A stretch of DNA of 64,000 nt from a bacterium (GTDB lineage: Bacteria > JAMCPX01). Positions 1 to 10,499 of the stretch are shown here, one piece after another. A program made the translations under genes and the position numbers. The notes below the pieces were generated by a model. That model saw only the letters and a list, made by a program, of their open reading frames with translations, ran no database searches and was not told the DNA's origin. Where the stretch lies: NCBI GenBank assembly GCA_021787665.1, contig JAJYLN010000003.1, forward strand, positions 62,001 to 126,000, written 5' to 3'. Numbering within the stretch: position 1 is the stretch's first letter; every line of letters starts with the position of its first letter.

Positions 1-207
1 GTGAAGTCCGTATCGGACGTATTCTCGCCGCTCAGCGGCAAGATCGCAGAGGTGAACAAGGACCTCCTCGACCACCCGGAGCTCATCAACAAGGAGCCCT
101 ATGGCAGGGCGTGGATGGTGAAGCTCTCGTCCGGCAATAGTGCCGGGGAGCTGCCCGGCCTGCTGGATCCGGACGCGTACGAAAAATACTGCAAAGAGGC
201 AGGATAG
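1..207 (+). CDS. gcvH: Glycine cleavage system H protein, C-terminal part (truncated by window start)
   Basis: VKSVSDVFSPLSGKIAEVNKDLLDHPELINKEPYGRAWMVKL matches the lipoyl-domain C-terminus of GcvH. Confidence 0.93.
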   Translation: MKSVSDVFSPLSGKIAEVNKDLLDHPELINKEPYGRAWMVKLSSGNSAGELPGLLDPDAYEKYCKEAG

Positions 208-465
208 CGGAGGTGCGCATACCCGTACGGGGTGCTCGTCTGCTTGCCGTCATTCTGGCCATTTTCGACCGCCGGACGATGCGTCCTCAGGCGAACTAAC
301 GGAGGTTCAGAGCTTTTTGCCTCTAACAGCACGCCATGGCTGCTCGTGGTCTCTGTCTGGAGTTTGACGTATTGGCCCAGCATCCTTGTATGCTGTTAAC
401 CTGTTGCGGGCAGTTCAGGAACATGCCTCTACGCCATAGGTTGCGTTTTAGCAAATCGTCGGAAC

Positions 466-870
466 TCAAATCTTTTCCCCAATCACGATGTACTCTGTGG
501 GGTAGGCATGGAAGTCTTCCTCCCCGTTCTTCGCAAATCTTCCGGTCTCGGCATCCCGCTTCTGCGGCAATATTTTCAAGGGGATCTCCCGCTTGATGAT
601 CCTGTCTATCGTCAGTCCGGCATACTGCATGCTCTCTGTAAAGACCTCTGCATTCAATATCTCAACTTTCTTCAAGATCGTGTTCCCGATGACGTAGCAG
701 CACCTGCCGCCGTGCCGCACTATCCTGTAGGTCTCGTCGAAGCATTCCTGCATATCGATAAAGAACGCCCGAATCTCCTGCCGCCATAGACCTGTCCGGG
801 GGCCCATTTCGGTTAGATTTCTCATGCTTGAGAGGTGACTGCCTTCGTCGATCGACGTTGAGCAGCGTCC
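466..870 (-). pseudogene. C-terminal remnant of a site-specific DNA methyltransferase (N4/N6 / TRM11-like family)
   Basis: MRNLTEMGPRTGLWRQEIRAFFIDMQECFDETYRIVRHGGRCCYVIGNT...LPQKRDAETGRF resembles the C-terminal part of methyltransferases; N-terminal half absent, upstream frame closes about 40 codons before. Confidence 0.55.
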
Positions 871-923
871 TCAGCCTGGAGCTGATCCACCTTGGGATGA
901 GAACCCTGACAAAAAGTAAACGG

Positions 924-1008
924 AGAGGGTGGGATTCGAACCCACGTACCGCTTTGGGCGGTAACACGCTCTCCAGGCGTGCTCCTTAAACCACTCGGAC
1001 ACCTCTCC
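924..1008 (-). tRNA. tRNA-Ser(GGA)
   Basis: Reverse complement GGAGAGGTGTCCGAGTGG...CTGGAGA...GGTTCGAATCCCACCCTCTCC; long variable arm, anticodon GGA. Confidence 0.96.
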
Positions 1009-1016
1009 ACACTGCT

Positions 1017-1514
1017 TTATGTCTGCGATTTTTTTGTTTTCCCTGACCTCAACAAATCGATCGCCAGCAGGACTGCGCCTACCGTGATAGCGCTGTCCGC
1101 GATGTTGAACGCCGGCCAGTGCGCGCTTCTCACATAGACGTCGATGAAGTCCACGACATACCCGAGCCTGATCCTGTCGATAATGTTGCCTGCCGCGCCC
1201 CCCATGATAAGGCACAGGGAAACCATGGTCAGGTGCGTGACGTCCTTCGATAACACGAACACGGCGAGCAGCACGGCGAAAACACCGAGGTTCAGCACGG
1301 CCAGCAGGGCTGTTCTGAGGGTACAGGCGCCGGCGTTCAACATGCCGAACGCCATTCCCCTGTTGTAGACGACTACCAGGTCCGCGAAGCCCGGCATGAT
1401 AACGATCTTGTGGGTAAGGAAATGGACGATCAGATATTTTGTAACTTGATCGAAGGCGACCACCGACACGCCTATGACCAGCAAATAGAGCAGTCTCTGC
1501 CTGAGTCGGATCAT
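1017..1514 (-). CDS. lspA: Lipoprotein signal peptidase (signal peptidase II)
   Basis: MIRLRQRLLYLLVIGVSVVAFDQVTKYLIV...GGAAGNIIDRIRLGYVVDFID...FNIADSAITVGA; start overlaps ileS stop (TGATG). Confidence 0.96.
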   Translation of the reverse strand: MIRLRQRLLYLLVIGVSVVAFDQVTKYLIVHFLTHKIVIMPGFADLVVVYNRGMAFGMLNAGACTLRTALLAVLNLGVFAVLLAVFVLSKDVTHLTMVSLCLIMGGAAGNIIDRIRLGYVVDFIDVYVRSAHWPAFNIADSAITVGAVLLAIDLLRSGKTKKSQT

Positions 1515-4309
1515 CAGCCCACCACCCCCACGCACCTGACGCACAACGTCGGGTGTTTTTCGTTCCTGCCCACCGCCTCTGAGTAGTTCCAGCACCGCTC
1601 GCACTTTCTGCCTCTTGCCTTTTCTATCCGTACAGCCGGCTCCCCACCTTCCGTTATCTCTACCTGGGAAACGATGAACAGCTCGGTCAGGACGTCTTGA
1701 TACCTGGTAAGCAGCGCATGATCATCCTTGCCAGCCTGGATAACGACCATTGCCCCGAGAGACGAGCCGAGGACCTTGCTGGCACGCTGGACTTCCAGAG
1801 CCTTGTTGACCTCTTCCCGTATCAGCCTCAGCCTCTCGTAGTCCTGATACACTGCGGCGTCAGCCTCCGGAAGCGGGCGTCTGTCAGCGCCGTTCGACAG
1901 GAACACGCTCTCTTCCTTCCTGCCCGGCAGGTGCGACCACGCTTCCTCCGCGGTAAACGAGAGTATCGGGGCGATCGCCTCAATAAGGCTGACGAGGACA
2001 TCGTGGAGCACGGTCTGCGCTGCACGCCTGCCCGGATCGTCCGACCTCGATGCGTACAGCCTGTCTTTCAGGATGTCGAGGTAGAACGAGCTGAGGTCGA
2101 CGACGCAGAAATCGAGCACCGCATGGTAGACGATATGGAAGTTGTAGTCCTCGTACGCCTTCTCTATCTTCTTGATCAGTTCACTCGCTCGGGAGAGCAT
2201 GTACCGCTCCAGGGGAGCCATGCCGCTATAAGCAACCCTGTCCTTCTCCGGGTCGAAATCGTAGAGGTTGCCGAGAATGAACTTCATCGTATTGCGGATC
2301 TTGCGGTACGCTTCCTTCAGGCGATCGAGGATGTCTCGGGAAACGCTGACGTCTCCGCGGAAATCCTCGGCAGAGACCCACAGCCTGAGCACGTCAGCGC
2401 CATAGGTGTCGATGACTTCCTGCGGCGCCACGACATTGCCGAGCTGTTTGCTCATCTTCCTGCCTTTCTCGTCCACGACAAACCCGTGTGTCAGGACCGC
2501 GCGGTACGGGATACCGTGCCCGGCAGACAGGGACGCAAGCAGGGTCGACTGGAACCATCCCCGGTGCTGGTCGCTTCCCTCGAGATAGAGATCAGCGGGC
2601 CAGACAAGGTCGTTGTTACGCTTCAACACGACCGCATGACTGACCCCGGAGTCGAACCACACGTCGAGGATGTTCTCCTCCTTCTCGAAATGGGTGTCAC
2701 CGCAGTGAGGACAGGTATAGCCCTGGGGCATGAAGTATGCGGCATCCTTTTCGAACCAAACGTCGGCACCCCGCTCCTTGAAGAGCTCCGACACCCGCAT
2801 TGCTACAGTAGGGTCTGCGATGCTCTCGCCGCACTTCTTGCAGGAGAACACCGGTATGGGAACTCCCCACGTCCGCTGACGCGATATACACCAGTCAGGT
2901 CTTGCCTCTATCATGGCGTTAATCCTGTCCTTGCCCCATACCGGTATCCACCCCACCCGGTCTATCGCATCGAGCGCCTGCTTCCTCAAATCGTGCTTCT
3001 CCACGGAAATGAACCATTGCTCGGTCGCCCTGGTGATGACGGGCTTCTTGCACCTCCAGCAGCACGGGTAGGAATGTGCATAGTCCTGTTGCTTGAGCAG
3101 TGAGCCGTTAGCCCTGAGCATACCGATGATGTCTTTGTCGGCATCGAACACGAACCTACCGCTGAAGAATTCCACGTCCTGCGTGAACTTGCCGTACGTA
3201 TCGACCGGCGAGTAGACGTCGAGCCCGTACCGCACCCCTGTCTGGTAATCCTCTGCGCCATGCCCCGGCGCTGTGTGCACACAGCCGGTGCCTATGTCCG
3301 TTGTGACGTAGGTGCCCAGCGTAAGCATGGAATCCCTGTTGTAGAACGGATGCGCTGCAATGATGCCCTCGAGCGTGCTGCCCTTAAACTTCTCTACCAC
3401 ACTACCTGCGTCCCAACCCGGAAGGCCTTTGACGGGATCTCTAAGATTATTCAGCAGAGGTTCAGCGACGATGTAAATCAATGCTGCTGATCCCGAACCC
3501 TTACCGGCAATCACTTTAAAGGCAACGTACTCGAGGTCCGGGTGGACCGTAATGGCGAGGTTTGCGGGCAGGGTCCACGGCGTCGTGGTCCAGATTACGA
3601 AGTACACGTTCTCGTTCTTAAGCGGAACAGGGAGCTTGCCCCGGTCGTTCTTCACCTTGAACCGCACGTACACGGATGGCGAGACGTGGTCCTCGTACTC
3701 GACTTCCGCTTCCGCGAGCGCGGTGATGCAGTGTGCACACCAGTACACCGGCTTCCTGCCTTTATAGACGTAGCCATTACGCATGATCTTTGAAAGCTCT
3801 TCGACGATGGCTGCCTCGTAGCCGTAGTTCATGGTAAGGTACGGCTGATCCCACCTGCCGAGCACCCCGAGCCTGATAAATTCCTGGCGCTGTATATCCA
3901 CGTACTCCTGTGCAAACTGCCTGCACGCCCTGCGTATCTCGAGCTTCGACATGCCCTGCTTTTTGGGCCCGAGGGACTTGTCCACGTTATGTTCTATAGG
4001 CAGCCCATGGCAGTCCCACCCCGGCACATACTCGGCCCGATAGCCATGCATGGCCTTGACCTTGATCAGGATGTCCTTGAGGATCTTGTTGAGGGCATGT
4101 CCGATATGGATATGGCCGTTCGCATAGGGCGGGCCGTCGTGCAACATGAAGGTCTTGCCCTTTGCGTTCTTCTGGATACCCTTTTCGTAGATACGGTTCT
4201 CTTGCCAGATCCTGATCCTGTCAGGCTCACGCTTGGGCAAGTCCGCCTTCATGGGAAAGTCCGTGCGGGGCAGGTTCAATGTGTCCTTGTAGTCCATAGT
4301 AGCAACCAT
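1514..4309 (-). CDS. ileS: Isoleucyl-tRNA synthetase
   Basis: 931 aa; HIGH motif (HIHIGHALNKILKD), KMSKQLGN, C-terminal zinc CxxC..CxxC. Confidence 0.98.
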   Translation of the reverse strand: MVATMDYKDTLNLPRTDFPMKADLPKREPDRIRIWQENRIYEKGIQKNAKGKTFMLHDGPPYANGHIHIGHALNKILKDILIKVKAMHGYRAEYVPGWDCHGLPIEHNVDKSLGPKKQGMSKLEIRRACRQFAQEYVDIQRQEFIRLGVLGRWDQPYLTMNYGYEAAIVEELSKIMRNGYVYKGRKPVYWCAHCITALAEAEVEYEDHVSPSVYVRFKVKNDRGKLPVPLKNENVYFVIWTTTPWTLPANLAITVHPDLEYVAFKVIAGKGSGSAALIYIVAEPLLNNLRDPVKGLPGWDAGSVVEKFKGSTLEGIIAAHPFYNRDSMLTLGTYVTTDIGTGCVHTAPGHGAEDYQTGVRYGLDVYSPVDTYGKFTQDVEFFSGRFVFDADKDIIGMLRANGSLLKQQDYAHSYPCCWRCKKPVITRATEQWFISVEKHDLRKQALDAIDRVGWIPVWGKDRINAMIEARPDWCISRQRTWGVPIPVFSCKKCGESIADPTVAMRVSELFKERGADVWFEKDAAYFMPQGYTCPHCGDTHFEKEENILDVWFDSGVSHAVVLKRNNDLVWPADLYLEGSDQHRGWFQSTLLASLSAGHGIPYRAVLTHGFVVDEKGRKMSKQLGNVVAPQEVIDTYGADVLRLWVSAEDFRGDVSVSRDILDRLKEAYRKIRNTMKFILGNLYDFDPEKDRVAYSGMAPLERYMLSRASELIKKIEKAYEDYNFHIVYHAVLDFCVVDLSSFYLDILKDRLYASRSDDPGRRAAQTVLHDVLVSLIEAIAPILSFTAEEAWSHLPGRKEESVFLSNGADRRPLPEADAAVYQDYERLRLIREEVNKALEVQRASKVLGSSLGAMVVIQAGKDDHALLTRYQDVLTELFIVSQVEITEGGEPAVRIEKARGRKCERCWNYSEAVGRNEKHPTLCVRCVGVVG

Positions 4310-4672
4310 GTTTAGATGATAAGCGCGTCCCCTGTCAAGCAGACACGGCAGTTTGCCTGCCGCAAGCCTCGGGGGTTTTTACCTGCCATGTTCGATCTTC
4401 GGGCCACGGGAGGTCCCTCCCTGTGACTTAACGAGGTCAGAACCTTACCCTTTCCCCTCCCTCAGGGTTTTACACTCTCTATGGCTACCCCCGGTTACGC
4501 TGTTTTACCATCGACAGGTACGATCGGGAAAAGGCTTGTCTCCCTGCAATAAATGATCTATTGGTAGGCAGAAAGGACAATAAACTATACCAGGGGGAGA
4601 GGCTTGACCTGCAGAACCAATTCTGAAGTGAATCTTCTTTTAAACCTCAGGCACGTTTCATGAGAGGAGCTT

Positions 4673-5578
4673 ATGGCAAAAAGGGACCTGATCGACGTTT
4701 CGGATTTAAAAAAGGCAGAAATTGACGCTCTTATAAAAGAGGCGGGGCGATTGAAGAACGGGAGCGACGACAGCACGACGCTGAAGGGCAGGGCGCTTGC
4801 TATGATCTTCGAGAAGTCTTCGACAAGAACGCGGGTGTCGTTTGAGGTGGGTATGTACCAGCTCGGGGGCATGGCAATATTTCTCAACTCCATGGACATG
4901 CAGCTCGGCAGGGGGGAGACCATAGCGGACACTGCACGGACCATCTCCCGGTACGCCGACGGCATCATGATACGCGCGTTCTCGCACGACGATATAGTCC
5001 AGTGTGCCCGGTACTCCTCGGTACCGGTAATCAACGGGCTGTCCGACCTCTCGCACCCCTGCCAGGTCCTCAGCGACCTGTTTACCGTGTACGAGAAGAA
5101 GGCCGATTATACCGGGCTCACCTACGCGTACGTCGGCGACAGCAATAACGTCCTGAACTCATGGATCGAAGCTGCCGGTATCATGGGGCTGCATCTCAGG
5201 ATCGCGACGCCCGCACCGTACGCACCAGCCGAGCCGATCCTGAAAAAAGCATCGTCCCTGGGTCGCGGGAAGATCGAGATATCCAGCGACCCGGTTCAGG
5301 CCGTCAGAGGGGCGGACGTGATCTACACGGACGTCTGGGTTAGCATGGGGCAGGAAAGCGCGCGGGAGGAGAAACTGAGGGCATTCAGCGGGTTCCAGAT
5401 CAACGAATCACTCGTGCGGCATGCCAATGCCGACGCGATCGTCATGCACTGCCTGCCGGCACACCGGGGAGAAGAGATAACCTCGGAGGTGCTCGACGGC
5501 AGGCAGTCCGTCGTGTTCGATCAGGCAGAGAACAGGCTGCACGTTCAAAAGGCCATTTTGAAGCTACTCATGCAATAA
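4673..5578 (+). CDS. argF: Ornithine carbamoyltransferase
   Basis: FEKSSTRTRVSFEVGMYQLGG, HPCQVLSDL, MHCLPAHRGEEI. Confidence 0.97.
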   Translation: MAKRDLIDVSDLKKAEIDALIKEAGRLKNGSDDSTTLKGRALAMIFEKSSTRTRVSFEVGMYQLGGMAIFLNSMDMQLGRGETIADTARTISRYADGIMIRAFSHDDIVQCARYSSVPVINGLSDLSHPCQVLSDLFTVYEKKADYTGLTYAYVGDSNNVLNSWIEAAGIMGLHLRIATPAPYAPAEPILKKASSLGRGKIEISSDPVQAVRGADVIYTDVWVSMGQESAREEKLRAFSGFQINESLVRHANADAIVMHCLPAHRGEEITSEVLDGRQSVVFDQAENRLHVQKAILKLLMQ

Positions 5579-5593
5579 ACAGGAGGAAAGTGC

Positions 5594-6985
5594 ATGCACA
5601 CGAAGCTGTATACCATCATACTCGCCGCCGGAGAAGGCAAGCGGATGAAATCGGATATACCCAAGGTGTTCCATCCCGTGGGCGGGCTGCCGATGATAGA
5701 GTACGTCCTCAGGCGTGCGATCGAGCTGCCATCGGACAGGATCATCGTCGTCGTGGGGACGGGCAAGGAGATCATTATGGACTATGTGTCCAAGCGGTAC
5801 GAAGACGCCTTCTTCGTCCACCAAAACCGCCAGATCGGAACAGCCGACGCCGTGAAGACGGCCACTCACGAGCTCACCGACCTCGAGGACGACGTTCTCA
5901 TCCTGAACGGCGATGTACCTCTCCTGAGCAATGCACTTCTGAAGGACTTCTACGAGCAATATAAGAAATCAAAGTCCTCCCTCGGCTTCGTCTCCGCCAG
6001 GCTTGATAACCCTGCCGGCTACGGCAGGGTCATCAAGAAGGGGACCCGGTTTACCATTCTCGAAGAGCGGGACGCGGACGAGAAGGTCCGGAAGATACAG
6101 GAAATCAATGCCGGCATCTACCTGGTATCGTACAAAGCCCTGGTCAAGGCTATCGAGCGTGTGGAGCCCTCCCCGGTGACCGGCGAATACTACCTCACGG
6201 ACATCGTCCGGATCATTCAGTCGATGAAAAAAAAGATCATGAACTATCACACCGACAAGCCGGAGCAGGTGATCGGGATAAACGACAGGAAGTCGCTCGC
6301 GTTCTCGGAAAAGGTACTCAACCAGAAGAAGCTCACCAGACTCATGGCAAACGGCGTCACCATATACGACCCGGACAACACGTACATTGAGCACGACGTG
6401 GCCATCGGCAAGGACAGCATCGTATATCCGAACTGCTTCATCATGAACGGGACAAAGATCGGGAGCAGGTGCATCATCTGGAACGGCACCATCATCAAGA
6501 ATGCCAGGATCAACGACGGCGTTGAGGTCAAGCCCTACTCGATCATCGAGCAGAGTACCGTGGGCAGGGATGCTGTCATCGGTCCCTACGCAAGGATCCG
6601 GCCGGAGTCTGTCATCGAAGACAACGTCCACATCGGCAACTTCGTCGAGATAAAAAAATCGTCGCTGGGCAGGGGCACGAAGGCCAACCACCTTTCTTAC
6701 ATAGGGGACGCGACTGTGGGCAGCAGGGTGAACATCGGCGCGGGCACGATCACGTGCAACTACGACGGATTCAAGAAGAACCTCACCGTCATCGAAGACG
6801 AGGCGTTCATCGGGAGCGACACCGCCCTTGTCGCGCCGGTGCACGTCGGCAGGGGCGCTATCATCGGGGCAGCGTCGGCCATCACGAAGGACGTTCCGAC
6901 GGGTGCACTCGGGATAGAGCGCTCGGAGCAGCGCAACATCGAGGGTTACGCAATGAAGCGGAAGAGCAAGCTCGGCGGCAGGTAA
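5594..6985 (+). CDS. glmU: Bifunctional UDP-N-acetylglucosamine pyrophosphorylase / glucosamine-1-phosphate acetyltransferase
   Basis: ILAAGEGKRMKSDIPKVFHPVGG, left-handed beta-helix repeats, NHLSYIGDATVGSRVNIGAGTITCNYDG. Confidence 0.97.
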   Translation: MHTKLYTIILAAGEGKRMKSDIPKVFHPVGGLPMIEYVLRRAIELPSDRIIVVVGTGKEIIMDYVSKRYEDAFFVHQNRQIGTADAVKTATHELTDLEDDVLILNGDVPLLSNALLKDFYEQYKKSKSSLGFVSARLDNPAGYGRVIKKGTRFTILEERDADEKVRKIQEINAGIYLVSYKALVKAIERVEPSPVTGEYYLTDIVRIIQSMKKKIMNYHTDKPEQVIGINDRKSLAFSEKVLNQKKLTRLMANGVTIYDPDNTYIEHDVAIGKDSIVYPNCFIMNGTKIGSRCIIWNGTIIKNARINDGVEVKPYSIIEQSTVGRDAVIGPYARIRPESVIEDNVHIGNFVEIKKSSLGRGTKANHLSYIGDATVGSRVNIGAGTITCNYDGFKKNLTVIEDEAFIGSDTALVAPVHVGRGAIIGAASAITKDVPTGALGIERSEQRNIEGYAMKRKSKLGGR

Positions 6986-8814
6986 TGTGCGGTATCGTCG
7001 GATATATCGGCAAAAGACACGCACTCCCCATCATCCTTGATGGCCTGAAGCGGCTCGAGTACCGGGGGTACGACTCCTCCGGTGTCGCGATTCTCACAGA
7101 AGCCGGGCTCACGATAAAGCGGAGGAAGGGCAAGATCAAAGACCTCGTCGAGCTCGTGAGACACGAGACCATCGACGGCACGATGGGGCTCGGCCACACA
7201 CGCTGGGCCACGCACGGCAAACCATCCGACGAGAATGCCCACCCGCACAGGGCCGGGGACGTCGTCGTAGTCCACAACGGCATCATCGAGAACTACACGG
7301 AACTCAGGGCCTTCCTGAAGGACAGGGGGCACCACTTCAAGTCGGAAACGGACACGGAGATGATAGCCCATCTCATCGAAGACCACATAAAGGCCGGCGA
7401 GCCGTTCGAGGGAGCGGTCCTCTCTGCGGTCAGGCTGCTGAAGGGGTCCTTCGCACTCGGCATCATGCATGTGAAGACGCCGGACCGCCTCATCACGGTA
7501 CGGGAGGCAAGCCCCATCGTGCTCGGATTCGGCAACGACGAGAACCTCTTCGCGTCTGACATGCCCGCCATCCTCCCGTACACCGACCGGATGATGTTCA
7601 TGAAAGACGGTACTATGGCGGTCATAACGCCGGATGCTGTCCGGCTCATGGACTTTTCCGGCAGGGGTCTCCCGACGGAGCCCGGGCGCTACGACATCAG
7701 CGCGACCATGGCAGAGAAGGGCGGGTATAAGCACTTTATGCAGAAGGAGATCTTCGAGCAGCCCCACGCGATAACGGACACCATGAGGGACAGGATCCTG
7801 TTCGATACGAAGGATATAACGCTCGGGGACGTTTTGCTCGAAGAAAAAGGCCTCGGCTCCGTGAAAAGGATACACTTCGTGGCGTGCGGCACATCGTATC
7901 ATGCCGGCCTTGCCGGAAAGTACATCGTGGAGGAGATCACGGGCATACCGGTTGATGTGGACGTTGCATCCGAGTTCAGATACCGAACACCCCTGGTCAA
8001 CAAAGGAACGCTCACCATCGCCATCTCGCAGTCCGGGGAGACCGCTGACACCATCGCTGCGATCAGGCTCGCGCAGCGTCAGCAAAGCAGCACACTCGGT
8101 ATATGCAACGTCATCGACAGCACCGTGGCACGGGAGTCAGACCAGGTGCTCTATACCCATGCCGGGCCGGAGATAAGCGTGGCATCAACGAAGGCGTTTA
8201 CGTCGCAGCTCATCGCGATCTATCTGCTGGCGATCCACATCGGGAGGATTACCGGCCGGGTCTCCCGGCAGCAGGCGTCGGCCTACATCGACACGCTCGT
8301 CTCGCTGCCCTCCCTGCTCGATGCCATCCTGAAACAGGAAGACAGGATCGTTGCCATTGCAAAGGAATACTCCCGGTACTCCGATTTCCTGTACCTGGGC
8401 AGGGGCATCAGCTATCCGGTCGCTCTGGAGGGCGCGCTCAAGTTGAAAGAGATATCCTACATCCATGCGGAAGGCTACCCGGCCGGGGAGATTAAGCACG
8501 GCCCCATAGCGCTCGTCGGCCCGGACATGCCGGTAGTCTTCATAGCGGTCAAAGGCAGGGTCTACGACAAGATCCGAAGCAACATTGAGCAGGTAAAGGC
8601 GAGAGACGGGAAGATCATCAGCTTCACCACCGCTGACGGCCGCGAGGTCCCTGAGCTGTCGGACGCGGTGTTCTTCCTCCCGGCGATCGACGAGCTGTTT
8701 ACGCCGGTCCTTTCCGTGGTACCGCTCCAGATGCTTGCGTACCATATCGCCGTGCTCAACGGAACAGACGTGGATCAGCCAAAGAACCTCGCCAAGAGCG
8801 TAACCGTGGAATGA
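6985..8814 (+). CDS. glmS: Glutamine--fructose-6-phosphate aminotransferase (isomerizing)
   Basis: MCGIVGYIGKRHALPIILDGLKRLEYRGYDSSG; SIS domains; ATG overlaps glmU TAA; ends DQPKNLAKSVTVE. Confidence 0.98.
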   Translation: MCGIVGYIGKRHALPIILDGLKRLEYRGYDSSGVAILTEAGLTIKRRKGKIKDLVELVRHETIDGTMGLGHTRWATHGKPSDENAHPHRAGDVVVVHNGIIENYTELRAFLKDRGHHFKSETDTEMIAHLIEDHIKAGEPFEGAVLSAVRLLKGSFALGIMHVKTPDRLITVREASPIVLGFGNDENLFASDMPAILPYTDRMMFMKDGTMAVITPDAVRLMDFSGRGLPTEPGRYDISATMAEKGGYKHFMQKEIFEQPHAITDTMRDRILFDTKDITLGDVLLEEKGLGSVKRIHFVACGTSYHAGLAGKYIVEEITGIPVDVDVASEFRYRTPLVNKGTLTIAISQSGETADTIAAIRLAQRQQSSTLGICNVIDSTVARESDQVLYTHAGPEISVASTKAFTSQLIAIYLLAIHIGRITGRVSRQQASAYIDTLVSLPSLLDAILKQEDRIVAIAKEYSRYSDFLYLGRGISYPVALEGALKLKEISYIHAEGYPAGEIKHGPIALVGPDMPVVFIAVKGRVYDKIRSNIEQVKARDGKIISFTTADGREVPELSDAVFFLPAIDELFTPVLSVVPLQMLAYHIAVLNGTDVDQPKNLAKSVTVE

Positions 8815-9965
8815 TGGAGCACGCCTCCATACTTTTTGATCTATTCCTGGTCTTCGTCAGCGCCAAGGCCTTTAACTTCGTCTTCCGCAAAATACATATC
8901 CCCCCCATGATCGGCGAGATCGCCGCAGGACTTGTCATAGGCACCGGCGGCCTTGATCTCGTTCGGGAAACCCCTGTACTCGGCGCCTTCTCGGAACTCG
9001 GTGCCATCATGCTCCTGTTTGTTGTAGGCCTGCATACGAGACTGAAGGACATGCTGCGGATAGGCTTGGACGCAACGATCGTCGCTGTCCTCGGCGTCGC
9101 CGTGCCGATGGTGCTCGGCTACTACGGTATGCTTTTTATGGACCACAGAGGTATGGAGGCGCTGTTCGTGGCAGCGGCGCTGGTGGCAACCTCCGTGGGC
9201 ATAACCGCGAGGTTTCTGAAGGACCTGAAGCTCGAAGACACGATCTCTGCAAGGCTCATCCTCGGCGCTGCGGTGGCGGACGATATTCTCGGCCTGCTCC
9301 TCCTCGCCGTCATCACCGGGGAGACCCACGGCCGCATCGATGTGACCAAGCTCCTCTCGCTGATCATCGTCGTCACTCTGTTCCTTGCGGGCGTCTTCCT
9401 TTTGGGCGGCAGGTCTGTACGGATGCTCAAGTCGAGGATCGAGAAGATGAAGATGGAGAAGGGCGAGTTCATCCTGAGCATGACCGTGCTCCTCGGCCTC
9501 TCGTTCCTGACGTCCTTCATCGGTATGGCGGGCATCGTGGGCGCGTTCTTTGCGGGCCTGCTCATGGCGGAACTCGAGGACCAGCACCTCGGTGACATGT
9601 TCGACTCCATCTACGAGCTCATGGTACCGTTCTTCTTCGTTATGATCGGCATGAAGATCCAGCCAGCGGTGTTCTTCAACAGCCACATACTCCTTATAGC
9701 TGTGGTCTACACGCTCATCGCGGTCATCGGGAAGTATATCGGCTGCGGCCTCGGTGCTACACGGTACGGAACACGGGTCATGAACTTCGTTGGGCTCGGC
9801 ATGGTCCCGCGCGGAGAGGTCGGCATGATCGTCGCACTCATCGGTCTGAACTCGGGCATCATCGGCCCCCGTACCTATGCGATCGTCATCTTCATGGTCG
9901 TGGCAACGACCGTTGTCACGCCCTTCATCCTCTCGTCCGTGGCAAAGCGCTGGCAGGTGCGCTAA
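8811..9965 (+). CDS. Cation:proton antiporter (CPA2 family)
   Basis: Multi-TM, IPPMIGEIAAGLVIGTGGL..., VPRGEVGMIVALIGL motif. Confidence 0.9.
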   Translation: MMEHASILFDLFLVFVSAKAFNFVFRKIHIPPMIGEIAAGLVIGTGGLDLVRETPVLGAFSELGAIMLLFVVGLHTRLKDMLRIGLDATIVAVLGVAVPMVLGYYGMLFMDHRGMEALFVAAALVATSVGITARFLKDLKLEDTISARLILGAAVADDILGLLLLAVITGETHGRIDVTKLLSLIIVVTLFLAGVFLLGGRSVRMLKSRIEKMKMEKGEFILSMTVLLGLSFLTSFIGMAGIVGAFFAGLLMAELEDQHLGDMFDSIYELMVPFFFVMIGMKIQPAVFFNSHILLIAVVYTLIAVIGKYIGCGLGATRYGTRVMNFVGLGMVPRGEVGMIVALIGLNSGIIGPRTYAIVIFMVVATTVVTPFILSSVAKRWQVR

Positions 9966-9977
9966 GACGGCGGACTG

Positions 9978-10316
9978 TCAGACTGCGCTTTCCCCGGTCT
10001 CGCCCGTCCTTATCCTCAGGATCTCGCCGAGGTCATACACGAATATCTTGCCGTCGCCGATACTGCCGGTGTGCGCAGCAGCGGCGATCGACTTGACGAT
10101 CATCTTCACCTGATCGTCCGATGCCGCGATCTCCATCTTTATCTTCGGTATGAAGTCCGTCTTATACTCTGCGCCGCGGTAGAACTCGGTATGTCCCTTC
10201 TGCCTGCCGAACCCCTTCACCTCGGACACGGTCATGCCGGCTATGCCGACCTCTGCGAGGGCCTCCTTCACCTTGTCGAGGGTGAACGGCTTGATTATGG
10301 CCACTATCATCTTCAT
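9978..10316 (-). CDS. glnB: P-II family nitrogen regulatory protein
   Basis: MKMIVAIIKPFTLDKVKEALAEVGIAGMTVSEVKGFGRQKGHTEFYRGAEYKTDFIPK, T-loop with Tyr. Confidence 0.94.
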   Translation of the reverse strand: MKMIVAIIKPFTLDKVKEALAEVGIAGMTVSEVKGFGRQKGHTEFYRGAEYKTDFIPKIKMEIAASDDQVKMIVKSIAAAAHTGSIGDGKIFVYDLGEILRIRTGETGESAV

Positions 10317-10499
10317 GCGTTTCTCCTTTATCGCTTTCGCTTCTTAATTGCAGGTGTTGTGCCAGTCATCGAACAAGGGGACGTCGCACAACTCTACTGT
10401 ACAAAGATGTAACGGTGCGCCAGCAATGTATGAAAATGCCCATTTCGAGCATCTCTCCACCTATCGAAGCCCCTCCATCGTCCATGAGTCTGGACCGGG

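Noticed and set aside
1697-3103. 468-aa plus-strand ORF
   Set aside because: Antisense to ileS; shadow ORF.
4321-4672. Possible T-box or riboswitch upstream of ileS
   Set aside because: No T-box AGGGTGGNACCGCG core found on the minus strand; only ordinary hairpins.
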